Positions 57,371 through 64,000 of a stretch of 64,000 nt of DNA are shown one piece after another. The notes below the pieces were generated by a model. The model ran no database searches and was not told where the DNA came from. It saw only the letters and a program-made list of their open reading frames with translations. The DNA lies in the NCBI GenBank assembly GCA_035633215.1, contig DASQFI010000059.1, forward strand, positions 1 to 64,000, written 5' to 3'. A program made the translations under genes and the position numbers. The stretch is from DASQFI01 sp035633215 (GTDB taxonomy: Bacteria > Acidobacteriota > Vicinamibacteria > Vicinamibacterales > SCN-69-37). Numbering within the stretch: the stretch's first letter is position 1; each line of letters begins with the position of its first letter.

Positions 57371-57918
57371 GCGTGGGCCTGCGCCTGGACGCTCGGCGCC
57401 GTCAACCGCCGCGGAAGCAGACAGGCGCCGCTCAACCGCGTTTCGAACGCGGTGCGGGCCATGAGCTCGACCGTTGCCGCGGTCGCTTCGGCCGACGAGA
57501 CCGTCGTGTGGGGAATGCCCATCGCGTCCAGAATCGGCGCCACCGCCTTTCCCATCGGCACCTGCGCGGAATTCCATTCGCCCGCGTCTCCGCGCATGCT
57601 GATGAGGATCAACATCGGAACCTGATATGGCAGCACGAGGGACGTGAGCGCATTCAGGGAATTGCCGAGGCCGCTCGACTGGAGCATGACCGCCGGCTGC
57701 ACGCCGCCGAGGTACAGACCCGCCGCGATGCCAAAGGCTTCTTCCTCACGCGTCGCCAACGTCGTGCGAATCCGCGGGTATTTCTCGAGCTCGCTGAGGA
57801 CGTGCGACAGCGGATTGTCCGGCACGTAGACGACGTGCGTCACGCCGGCCGCCGCGAGCCCCGCGCACACACCGGCGGCCCAGGCCACGCCATCCGCACG
57901 CGACTGCCCCGTTGTCAC
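57367..57918 (-). CDS. TPP-dependent decarboxylase alpha subunit, sulfopyruvate decarboxylase (ComD)-like
   Basis: A 183-residue PYR-half subunit. The catalytic region reads RTTLATREEEAFGIAAGLYL with the Glu needed for TPP ylide formation, followed by PAVMLQSSGLGNSLNALTSL and LPYQVPMLILISMRGDAGEW. This is the small subunit of the ComDE/phosphonopyruvate-decarboxylase family, where alpha and beta together build the active site. It begins the minus-strand operon alpha-beta-PrpD. A truncated HAD gene starts on the opposite strand 31 bases away. No PEP mutase or sulfolactate dehydrogenase gene is in the window to settle the substrate. Confidence 0.84.
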   Translation of the reverse strand: MTTGQSRADGVAWAAGVCAGLAAAGVTHVVYVPDNPLSHVLSELEKYPRIRTTLATREEEAFGIAAGLYLGGVQPAVMLQSSGLGNSLNALTSLVLPYQVPMLILISMRGDAGEWNSAQVPMGKAVAPILDAMGIPHTTVSSAEATAATVELMARTAFETRLSGACLLPRRLTAPSVQAQAHA

Positions 57919-57948
57919 AGGCGAAGTTTACTCGTAACGTGTGTGCCG

Positions 57949-58210
57949 ATGGCGGCGGTCGTCTTCGACTTCGATGGCGTGCTCGCGGATACCGAAGGGT
58001 TGCACCTGCGTGCCTTCCAGGAAACGTTCGCGACGCGCGGGTGGACTCTCGATGCCGGCGCCTATGCGGATCGATACCTCGGCTATGACGACCGGCATCA
58101 CGAATACGACCACCGCCACGGCCCTGGCTGCGGCCGATCGAATCGTCACGAATCTGGACGAGGTGTCGCCGGCGATGATTGACGCGCTTGCCGGCCACCG
58201 CACGGCATGA
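57949..58210 (+). pseudogene. HAD-family hydrolase with internal deletion
   Basis: The first frame reads MAAVVFDFDGVLADTEGLHL followed by RAFQETFATRGWTL, the N-terminal motif I and cap start of a beta-phosphoglucomutase-like HAD. At about 58090 it breaks, and another frame gives ITNTTTATALAAADRIVTNL then DEVSPAMIDAL, the normal C-terminus of such proteins. About 130 residues, including motifs II and III, are missing, so the gene is dead. It lies directly upstream of the HisC-like aminotransferase. Confidence 0.75.
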
Positions 58211-58281
58211 CCGGATCGTCGCTGCGCGCCGCTGCGCGGGCACGGTCTTCAACGGCCGATTCGCGTCAGGATGCGTGACCT

Positions 58282-59325
58282 GTGACCTATCAGCGCCCGA
58301 ATTCAGCGAACGATGCCTTGAGGCTGCACCTCAACGAGAACACAGCCGGGTGCTCGCCGGCCGTGATTGCCGCGCTACGGACGATCGATCGCGACGTCAT
58401 CGCGCTCTATCCCGACTACGCCCCGATCACGGAGGAGTGCGAGCGCTGGTTCGGCGTGGCGGCCGGCTGGGTGCAACTCATCAACGGACTCGACGAGGGG
58501 CTCCACATCGTCGCCCAGGCGGCCCGGGCGCGGTCCCCGCTCGTCGCGGATCCGGAAGCCGTGATCGTCGAGCCGGCCTTCGAGATGTACGTGCCGTGCG
58601 CGGAAGCGGCCGGCCTTCGGGTCGTGCGCGTGCCGCCGCAGCGTGACTTCACGTTTCCGATCGCACCGCTTCTGGCGGCCATGACGCCGGCGACCCGGCT
58701 CATCTACCTGACCGATCCCAACAACCCCACCGGACTGCCGATTCCGCCGGGCGCGGTCGAGCAGATCGCCGAGGCCGCCCCCGACGCGGTCCTGCTGCTC
58801 GACGAGGCGTACTCGGACTTCAGTGGCCGCACGCTCATCGGCGCGCCGCTCGACCGCCGTCGCAACCTCATCGTCGGACGGACGTTCGCGAAAGCGCACG
58901 GTCTGGCGGGACTGCGCATCGGCGCGCTGATTGCGCATCCGGACGCGCTTGCGGCCATTCGCCGCATTCTGCCGCCGTTCAGCATCAACGTCTGCGCGGC
59001 GATCGCGCTCGAAGCCGCGCTCAGGGATCGGCCGTATCTCGAGTGGTTCGTCGCACAGTCGGTCGAGTCGCGAGAGTTGATCTACGACTTCTGCCGGCGC
59101 CTTTCGCTCCAGTACTGGCCGAGCGAAGCGAACTTCGTCCTGGTTCGCGTCGGTCCGGAGGCAGCGGCCATCGTGCAGGAGGTCGCCGCGAACGGCATCC
59201 TGCTCCGTGATCGATCCAACCAGCCCGGGTGCGACGGCTGCATCCGGATCACCGCAGGAGTGGCCGACCACACACGCGCGGCGGTGACCGCGTTGGAGGC
59301 CGCGTTTGCGTCTCGCCGTCGTTGA
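58282..59325 (+). CDS. Class I/II aminotransferase, histidinol-phosphate aminotransferase-like
   Basis: A 347-residue PLP enzyme. Landmarks: LRLHLNENTAGCSPAVIAAL, TRLIYLTDPNNPTGLPIPPG, LLLDEAYSDFSG (Asp and Tyr of the PLP site), and VGRTFAKAHGLAGLRIGALI with the Schiff-base Lys; the C-terminal Arg lies in CIRITAG. These are HisC-type features. GTG 58282 is the likely start. Right after the gene comes a HisB-like scrap, which suggests origin from a his operon, so the enzyme probably transaminates histidinol phosphate. Another 2-oxoacid or aminophosphonate is an alternative because the neighbours are catabolic. Confidence 0.83.
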   Translation: MTYQRPNSANDALRLHLNENTAGCSPAVIAALRTIDRDVIALYPDYAPITEECERWFGVAAGWVQLINGLDEGLHIVAQAARARSPLVADPEAVIVEPAFEMYVPCAEAAGLRVVRVPPQRDFTFPIAPLLAAMTPATRLIYLTDPNNPTGLPIPPGAVEQIAEAAPDAVLLLDEAYSDFSGRTLIGAPLDRRRNLIVGRTFAKAHGLAGLRIGALIAHPDALAAIRRILPPFSINVCAAIALEAALRDRPYLEWFVAQSVESRELIYDFCRRLSLQYWPSEANFVLVRVGPEAAAIVQEVAANGILLRDRSNQPGCDGCIRITAGVADHTRAAVTALEAAFASRRR

Positions 59326-59392
59326 TCGCCGGACGTCGGAGACGCGCGTGCGCGTCCGCCTCCAGTTCGACGGTCTGATGACCCTCGACTGA
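59306..59392 (+). pseudogene. N-terminal scrap of imidazoleglycerol-phosphate dehydratase (HisB)
   Basis: A TTG-started frame overlapping the aminotransferase end reads MRLAVVDRRTSETRVRVRLQ then FDGLMTLD and stops. The R-x-T-x-ET-x-x-x-V-x-L-x-x-DG pattern matches the first strand of HisB. Nothing of the remaining 170 residues follows. hisC and hisB are neighbours in many genomes, which supports this reading, but the piece is short. Confidence 0.45.
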
Positions 59393-59410
59393 CGTGCGCC
59401 CGCCGCGCCT

Positions 59411-59435
59411 ACTGTGGCACGGCGCGTGCCACAGT
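59411..59435. terminator. Hairpin after the hisC-like gene
   Basis: Arms ACTGTGGCAC (59411-59420) and GTGCCACAGT (59426-59435) pair perfectly over 10 bases with a 5-base loop. It lies 86 bases past the aminotransferase stop and before the DUF892 promoter region. No T-tract follows. Confidence 0.55.
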
Positions 59436-59557
59436 TCGGCACCCGACCGCATTGAGACTGCGTCGATTCATCTCGGCAACATCATCTCGTCGGTATTCCA
59501 CTGGAACCATCCTTGCTACCCGTTCTGTCGCGAGATTCTTGAACGGAGGTTTTTCAC

Positions 59558-60211
59558 ATGGCACGAATCGATTCACTGCGCACGCTGCTGGTCCAGGAAC
59601 TTCGAGACATCTACGACGCCGAAAAGCGGTTGACCAAGGCGATCCCCAAACTCGCCAAGGCCGCGACGTCCGAAGATCTCTCGGGCGCCCTGGAAGAGCA
59701 TCTCACCCAGACGGAAGAGCAGGTGACGCGCCTCGAACGGGCGTTCGAGGCCCTGGGCGAGCCGGCGAAAGGCAAGGAATGCGCCGGCATCAAGGGCATC
59801 ATCGAAGAGGGCGACGAGCACGTCGGCGAAGACTTCGGCGACGATGGCCTGAGAGATGCGACGATTATCGGTAGCGCCCAGCGCGTCGAGCACTACGAGA
59901 TCGCGGCCTACGGGACGGCGATCGCGCACGCCCGGCTCCTGGGGCAGGATGAGGTCGTGTCGCTCCTCGAAGAGACCCTCGAGGAGGAAATATCTGCCGA
60001 TGAGAAGCTCACCGAGATCGCCGAACAGGTGGTGAACCCGGATGCGGCGAGCGGAGAAAAAGACGAAGCCACCGAAGAAAGCGACGATCGCGAAATGGTC
60101 GGCGCCGCGTCCGGCGCGAAGTCCGGTCAAGCGACGAAGCGCGGCAACGGCGGGCGCGGCGCAGGCGCTGGCCGCCGCAACGGACGCAGCCGGTCCAGCC
60201 GCAGCCGATAG
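59558..60211 (+). CDS. DUF892 ferritin-like protein (YciF/YciE type)
   Basis: A 217-residue protein. Residues 1-165 form the DUF892 four-helix ferritin-like bundle: LLVQELRDIYDAEKRLTKAI, EEHLTQTEEQVTRLERAFEA, GSAQRVEHYEIAAYGTAIAH and LLEETLEEEISADEKLTEIA, with the Glu and His residues of the presumed di-metal site. The tail (about 168-217) is Lys/Arg/Ser-rich and probably binds DNA or is disordered. Such proteins appear in stress and dormant states. A GGAGG ribosome site precedes the ATG. The tail region overlaps, in another frame, an extension of the PHP gene. Confidence 0.88.
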   Translation: MARIDSLRTLLVQELRDIYDAEKRLTKAIPKLAKAATSEDLSGALEEHLTQTEEQVTRLERAFEALGEPAKGKECAGIKGIIEEGDEHVGEDFGDDGLRDATIIGSAQRVEHYEIAAYGTAIAHARLLGQDEVVSLLEETLEEEISADEKLTEIAEQVVNPDAASGEKDEATEESDDREMVGAASGAKSGQATKRGNGGRGAGAGRRNGRSRSSRSR

Positions 60212-60257
60212 CGGCCGGCCGGTCGGGGCGGGCGACTCGGGGCGCCCCGACACGAAC

Positions 60258-61331
60258 ATGATCGTCGCGGCGCTGCTGCGAGACATGGCCGCGATCCGAG
60301 CCTCGCGACAGCGCCAGTGGGGATACAACGGGGCGGCCGACGCCGTCCTCGCGCTCGATCGACCGCTCGATGCGTTGGTTCAGGGTGACGGCACGCTCGA
60401 GCGCGTTCCCGGCGTCGGGCCGTCGTCCACCCGCATCGCGTTCGAAGTCATCCGCACGGGAGAATCGGCGACCGTCGAGCAGGCGGTTGCCGAGAGCGGA
60501 CGCGCCGAAGAGATTCGCCGCAAACGCACGCTGCGTACGCTCTTCTTCAGCCGGGCACGTGTGCTGGAGATCCTGCGTGACGAGCGGCCAGGTGCCGTCC
60601 GGGCCACCGACCTCCTGGGCGATTTGCAGATGCACTCCACCTGGAGCGACGGCGGCGCCTCCATCGCCGAGCTGGCCAAGGCGTGTGAGGCGCGCGGCTA
60701 TCGGTACTGCGGCGTCACGGATCACTCCTACGGCCTGCGCATCGCTCGCGGCATGTCCGCCGACGCGATGCGCATCCAGCACCAGGAAATCGCGGCGCTC
60801 AACAAGCACCTGGGTGAGCGATTCCGCGTGTTTCGGTCGATCGAAGTGAACATTCAACCTGATGGCACCCTCGACATGGCGCGGTCGGATCTCGAGCTGC
60901 TCGATCTCGTCGTGGCGGCGCCTCACTCGAACCTGCGTACCACCGAAGACCAGACGTCCCGTCTCCTGGCGGTGGTCGCGACGCCGGGCGTCCACGTCCT
61001 CGCACACCCCACCGGACGGAAGTTCGGCGAGCGCGCGGGAATCGTCGCGCGGTGGGATGAGGTGTTCAAAGCGGCCGCCGCCCTCGGCGTCGCGATCGAG
61101 ATTGACGGAGACCCGTGGCGGCAGGACGTGAATTTCGTGCTGGCTCAGGAGGCGGTACGCGCCGGCTGCCTGATCGCTCTCGACAGCGACGCGCACTCGC
61201 CGCGTGAGCTCGTGTATGCCGAAACCGCCGTCGCGCACGCGCGGCTGGCGGGCATTCCCGCCTCGAAGATCATCAACTGCTGGTCCGCGGACCGGCTGTT
61301 GGAATGGGCGGCGCTGGCGAGGCGGCGCTAA
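60258..61331 (+). CDS. PolX-like PHP-domain protein without polymerase domain
   Basis: A 357-residue protein. The N-terminal 100 residues have a helix-hairpin-helix part (GTLERVPGVGPSSTRIAFEV) like PolX. The C-terminal PHP domain has the metal motifs DLQMHSTWSDGGASIAELAK, GVTDHSYGLRIARGMSADAM, EVNIQPDGTLDM, VLAHPTGRKFGER, and LDSDAHSPRELVYAETAV. The nucleotidyltransferase part of PolX is missing, so it should be a phosphoesterase or exonuclease only. The frame is open back to ATG 60042, which would add 72 basic, Ala-rich residues and overlap the DUF892 gene by 170 bases; I prefer ATG 60258. The last 4 bases overlap the next gene. Confidence 0.82.
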   Translation: MIVAALLRDMAAIRASRQRQWGYNGAADAVLALDRPLDALVQGDGTLERVPGVGPSSTRIAFEVIRTGESATVEQAVAESGRAEEIRRKRTLRTLFFSRARVLEILRDERPGAVRATDLLGDLQMHSTWSDGGASIAELAKACEARGYRYCGVTDHSYGLRIARGMSADAMRIQHQEIAALNKHLGERFRVFRSIEVNIQPDGTLDMARSDLELLDLVVAAPHSNLRTTEDQTSRLLAVVATPGVHVLAHPTGRKFGERAGIVARWDEVFKAAAALGVAIEIDGDPWRQDVNFVLAQEAVRAGCLIALDSDAHSPRELVYAETAVAHARLAGIPASKIINCWSADRLLEWAALARRR

Positions 61332-61702
61332 CGCGCCCGGTGCGACGATTCCAGCATCACGAGACCCGACGTGAGCCCCGGCGGTAAGTTGAGGCGGCCG
61401 CCTAGGTTCCCGAGATCGAACACGTCGCGGATCGTGCCCTTGACGCTGACCCGGGCGCCCTTCCTCGGCACTCCCTGGGTGGACACCACCCACAACGTCC
61501 CCGTCCGATCGTCGATTCGATACGCACCGCGGTCCGCGACCGAGAAGCTGTCAGTTACCGAACCATTGACCGTCACGTCGCGATTCCGATAGCGCGACGG
61601 ATCGGCCAGGACCTTGTTGATCGAGGTCGCACAGGCCGGCGTCAGGAGCGCGATCATCACCAGCACGCCGATGGCTCGTCGTCCTCGCAGTCGCATCGTC
61701 AT
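61328..61702 (-). CDS. OB-fold lipoprotein
   Basis: A 124-residue protein. A signal peptide ends in a lipobox (LLTPACAT, Cys at about 24), so it is probably membrane-anchored. The mature part resembles an OB-fold/tRNA_anti-like domain: INKVLADPSRYRNRDVTVNG, SVTDSFSVADRGAYRIDDRT, GTLWVVSTQGVPRKGARVSV, KGTIRDVFDLGNLGG. Function is unknown. The ATG overlaps the stop of the M23 peptidase (ATGA), making it the third gene of an envelope operon. The 3' end overlaps the convergent PHP gene by 4 bases. Confidence 0.77.
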   Translation of the reverse strand: MTMRLRGRRAIGVLVMIALLTPACATSINKVLADPSRYRNRDVTVNGSVTDSFSVADRGAYRIDDRTGTLWVVSTQGVPRKGARVSVKGTIRDVFDLGNLGGRLNLPPGLTSGLVMLESSHRAR

Positions 61703-62406
61703 TTCCCCTCTCCGCCCAGAATCTCATACGGATCGATCGCAATCCCCTGCCACCACTGTTTCTTGTCCGTCATCTTGAAGATGGCAAAGTGCAAGTGCGG
61801 GGTGTCCTTCGGCGCGTTGCCGGTGGTGCCGACGTAGCCGATCACGTCCCCGCGCTTGAGGCGCGCGCCTTCCTCGAGACCAGGCACGTACCGCTCCAGA
61901 TGCGCGTAGTAGTAGACGTACGTCGAAGACGGGTCGTACTGGTAGATGGTCGTGCCGCCGGCCTCACTGGCGAACAGCCGCGCGACCATGCCATCCTCGA
62001 CGGCGATGACCGGCGTGTGTCGCGGCGCCAGGATGTCCATGGCCTCGTGAATCCGATTCGATCCCCGTTTCTCCGAGAACGAGCTCCTCAAATCGTCGCG
62101 CTCGACGCCCCGCACAGGAATCGTCAGCTGTCGGTTGCGCAGGTCGGCGATCGGATCGGTGCCGATTCGCGGCAGTGCCGATTCGGCCGCGGGCCGAGGC
62201 ACGTGAACGGCGGCGACGGGCCGATCAGGGGGATCGGGGTTGCTTGTCAGCGCGGCTGCACCGCAGTCGTCGCCGAGCCGCCTGCCTGACGCGGCCGATC
62301 CCATTGGCCCGGTCGTCATCAAGATCCCGGTGAACAGCGCACCAGCGAGAAAGCCGATCGAGACGGCCAGGATCGGACCGAAGGCGCGGTTGGCACGCCG
62401 GCTCAT
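61699..62406 (-). CDS. M23-family metallopeptidase (LytM)
   Basis: A 235-residue protein with one N-terminal membrane helix (about 9-32, FGPILAVSIGFLAGALFTGI). A peptidase M23 domain follows: HEAMDILAPRHTPVIAVEDG carries the first His and Asp, and KDTPHLHFAIF the second zinc histidines. M23 enzymes cut peptide cross-links in peptidoglycan. All visible ligands are present, so it looks active. ATG 62406 overlaps the stop of the L,D-transpeptidase gene and its own stop overlaps the lipoprotein start, so three genes are translationally linked. Confidence 0.9.
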   Translation of the reverse strand: MSRRANRAFGPILAVSIGFLAGALFTGILMTTGPMGSAASGRRLGDDCGAAALTSNPDPPDRPVAAVHVPRPAAESALPRIGTDPIADLRNRQLTIPVRGVERDDLRSSFSEKRGSNRIHEAMDILAPRHTPVIAVEDGMVARLFASEAGGTTIYQYDPSSTYVYYYAHLERYVPGLEEGARLKRGDVIGYVGTTGNAPKDTPHLHFAIFKMTDKKQWWQGIAIDPYEILGGEGK

Positions 62407-63353
62407 TGCTCGAAGACGACCGGCGTCCCTTTCTTGACGAACGCGGCCAGCCGCGCCGCATCCCAATTGGTCAGCCGGACGCACCCATGAGAGGACGAGT
62501 GGCCGATTTGTCCGGGCTCCGGCGTGCCGTGCAAGCCGTAGTGCTCTTTCGAGATGTCGATCCAGACGATGCCAACGGGGCCGTTGGGCCCGGCCGGAAT
62601 CTTTGCTTTTGCGTGCGAGGGATCGGCGTCCCAGAACAGATCCGGGTTGTAGTTGAACGTGGGGTTCTTGATGATCGCCGTGACGGTCCAGGCGCCGAGC
62701 GGCAATGGGTCGTGCTCGCTGCCGCTCGTGACAGGCGCGTGAAAGACGATCTTTCCGTCGCCGCCATAGACGGTCGCGACCGACGCGTCTTTCGAGACGA
62801 CGACTCTCGCATTGGCCGGCGCGGCCCCGGGCGTTCCGCCCGACACGTTCGGCGCCCGAATCGTCTCTCCTTCCACGAACCGCGCCGTCGGGTTCAGCCG
62901 TCGGAGCAGATTCGGCGAGGCGTGAAACGTCTCGGCGAGCGCCTCGAGCACCGACGTGTAGTGCAGCGCGGGCAGCTCCGCCTGCTCCATCAGGTCTTTC
63001 GGAATGGACGGCGAGAACGGGCCGGCGACGTCTTCGGCCGTGATTGTGTAGGGCGCCAGGACGTCTGCGGCGCCTCGGCCGAGAGCCTGAAGCAGCGCCG
63101 CCTGGTCGCCAGGAGCAATGCGGCGCGACGATTCGAACGCCGCGAGAGCTTTGGCCGTGTTCGCGCCGCGCAGGCCGTCGATCTCGCCGGGCGAGAAGCC
63201 GGCACGGTCGAGCAGAATCTGGATTTCCAATGTGGCATCGCTGGCGGCAGCCGGCGTGGCGCCGCGCTGGGCCACCACCCCGGCGTTCCACACGCCGACG
63301 CACGCCACACAAATGGCAAGCGACGACAGACTTCTGAGTGCGGATCGCACCAC
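62403..63353 (-). CDS. L,D-transpeptidase with N-terminal peptidoglycan-binding domain
   Basis: A 316-residue exported enzyme. After a signal peptide (about 1-28) comes a peptidoglycan-binding-like helix set (about 40-95: LEIQILLDRAGFSPGEIDGL, then NTAKALAAFE), a LysM-like segment (ALAETFHASPNLLRRLNPTA), and the YkuD catalytic domain with KDASVATVYGGDGKIVFHAP and the motif HSSSHGCVRLTNWDAARL (Cys291). YkuD enzymes make 3-3 cross-links or attach lipoproteins to peptidoglycan. The gene leads a three-gene operon with M23 and the lipoprotein, a coherent wall-remodelling unit. Confidence 0.92.
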   Translation of the reverse strand: MVRSALRSLSSLAICVACVGVWNAGVVAQRGATPAAASDATLEIQILLDRAGFSPGEIDGLRGANTAKALAAFESSRRIAPGDQAALLQALGRGAADVLAPYTITAEDVAGPFSPSIPKDLMEQAELPALHYTSVLEALAETFHASPNLLRRLNPTARFVEGETIRAPNVSGGTPGAAPANARVVVSKDASVATVYGGDGKIVFHAPVTSGSEHDPLPLGAWTVTAIIKNPTFNYNPDLFWDADPSHAKAKIPAGPNGPVGIVWIDISKEHYGLHGTPEPGQIGHSSSHGCVRLTNWDAARLAAFVKKGTPVVFEQ

Positions 63354-63408
63354 TGCGTGGCCTCCAACACTTGAGAGAGCACGAACTGTGCCGACCGGGG
63401 GCGAGGTC

Positions 63409-63484
63409 GTAGGGCGGATTGATCTCCAAATCCGCCGATCGTTGGGCGGACATGCAGGCGGATTTGGAGTTCAATCCGCCCTAC
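63409..63484. repeat. Inverted doublet of the GGCGGATT palindromic repeat
   Basis: Two copies of the 28-base unit, 63409-63436 inverted and 63457-63484 direct, face each other across 20 bases. They match each other at 27 of 28 positions and match the copy at 15084-15111. The direct copy's CTA gives the TAG stop of the VWA gene on the minus strand. Confidence 0.75.
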
Positions 63485-64000
63485 TTTGGACGCAGCGAGT
63501 ATCTCGTCTGATACTCCAGCCGAAGGCCGGGCCGCGCGACGGTGATCTCCACCTGTCTTGTCCGCTTGAGAGGATCGCGGTTCGTGCTCTGATAGCCGAT
63601 CACGTAGTAGTCGCTGAGCTCGGCATCGATGCGACGAAACGTCTGGGCGAAGCCGTTGGTGTTCACGACGGCACGGCCCATCGTCTCGCTCGCCAGCACC
63701 TGCAGTGAGCTGATGCCCGAACTGACGAACTTCCACCATTCCGTGGGACTCAGATCGATGTCGATGTCCGCTCCCCCGATGAGGCCACGCGGATCGATCG
63801 GGTAGACGACGTGCTGGCGCGGTTGGCCGCGTTGACGAGTTCGGCGAGCTCGCGCACGAGATCGGACTCGGCGAACTGCTGGCCGCGCGTCTCGAAGGGA
63901 TTGACCTGCGGCGACGCATCCGGCTGGCCGGGAACGGACCACCGGTCCATTTCCGCCTTCAACCTCGAGCTTTCGAACGGATTGAAATCGTACCCATTGC
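63481..64000 (-). CDS. VWFA-related protein, partial and frameshifted
   Basis: The C-terminal part of an acidobacterial VWFA-related protein; the 5' end lies beyond the window. From the right edge one frame reads FNPFESSRLKAEMDRW, then FAESDLVRELAELVNAANRA. Near 63810 it must shift into another frame to continue with VVYPIDPRGLIGGAD, VLASETMGRAVVNTNGFAQT, FRRIDAELSDYYVIGYQSTN and finally LEYQTRYSLRPK. One missing base near there restores the family sequence. These proteins are exported and thought to bind ligands. The stop codon lies inside the palindromic repeat. Confidence 0.75.
   Translation of the reverse strand, partial: QWVRFQSVRKLEVEGGNGPVVRSRPAGCVAAGQSLRDARPAVRRVRSRARARRTRQRGQPRQHVVYPIDPRGLIGGADIDIDLSPTEWWKFVSSGISSLQVLASETMGRAVVNTNGFAQTFRRIDAELSDYYVIGYQSTNRDPLKRTRQVEITVARPGLRLEYQTRYSLRPK

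Noticed and set aside
1..64000. tRNA, rRNA, prophage or integrase genes
   Set aside because: I looked for tRNA T-loop motifs, rRNA signatures and recombinase motifs on both strands and found none convincing.

Overview
High-GC bacterial DNA with an acidobacterial gene style, most like Vicinamibacteria. The signs are a PadR regulator next to a 901-residue ADOP-type MacB/FtsX permease plus two decayed ADOP remnants, many exported amidohydrolases and peptidases (S9, M24, gamma-glutamyltransferase, DUF1028), PQQ sugar dehydrogenases with BACON tails, a VWFA-related protein and a bactofilin. This placement is inferred from gene content; there is no rRNA or tRNA in the window and I recognise no complete transposase or phage gene.

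Layout. 0.1-9 kb: membrane methyltransferase, OmpR-type two-component pair, exported RidA, Xre-RES toxin-antitoxin pair, TPP enzyme, small exported proteins. 9-24.4 kb: exported amidohydrolases, S9 peptidase, exported truncated haemoglobin, PadR-ADOP pair, gamma-glutamyltransferase with an M24 peptidase, LysM protein, DUF1028 protein. 24.4-34 kb: two paralogous PQQ sugar dehydrogenases around an esterase and a glycerate-kinase-like gene, an amidase, a zinc peptidase. 34-45.7 kb: bactofilin, AraC-type regulator, ADOP remnant, an HTH/double zinc-finger regulator with twin operators, glycosyltransferases, a frameshifted MFS-spermidine synthase fusion, a YtcJ-like amidohydrolase, a second ADOP remnant. 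45.9-57.9 kb: a catabolic island. 58-64 kb: HisC-like aminotransferase with a HisB scrap, DUF892 ferritin-like protein, PolX-like PHP protein, an ATGA-coupled L,D-transpeptidase/M23/lipoprotein operon, and a partial VWA protein running off the end.

The most coherent system is the island at 45.9-57.9 kb. It contains a CitE-type lyase, a CaiB/BaiF CoA-transferase, a MaoC hydratase, an acyl-CoA dehydrogenase and an MmgE/PrpD protein, the same families found in the Pseudomonas itaconate-degradation cluster. Interleaved are two aldehyde dehydrogenases, a YihU-like 3-hydroxyacid dehydrogenase, a one-chain TPP 2-oxoacid decarboxylase and a two-subunit sulfopyruvate-decarboxylase-like enzyme. I infer breakdown of a C5-dicarboxylate (itaconate-like), possibly joined to a 2-oxoacid-to-aldehyde-to-acid or sulfonate branch.

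The second theme is repeats. Several large inverted repeats (19159-19297, 29827-29922, 48171-48248, 63409-63484) sit on promoters, start codons or stop codons, dispersed stem-loops recur with conserved or compensated arms, and several intergenic gaps hold degenerate short tandem repeats, some facing each other. Three genes carry apparent single-base frameshifts (near 26055, 41468 and 63810), which may be real decay or assembly errors.
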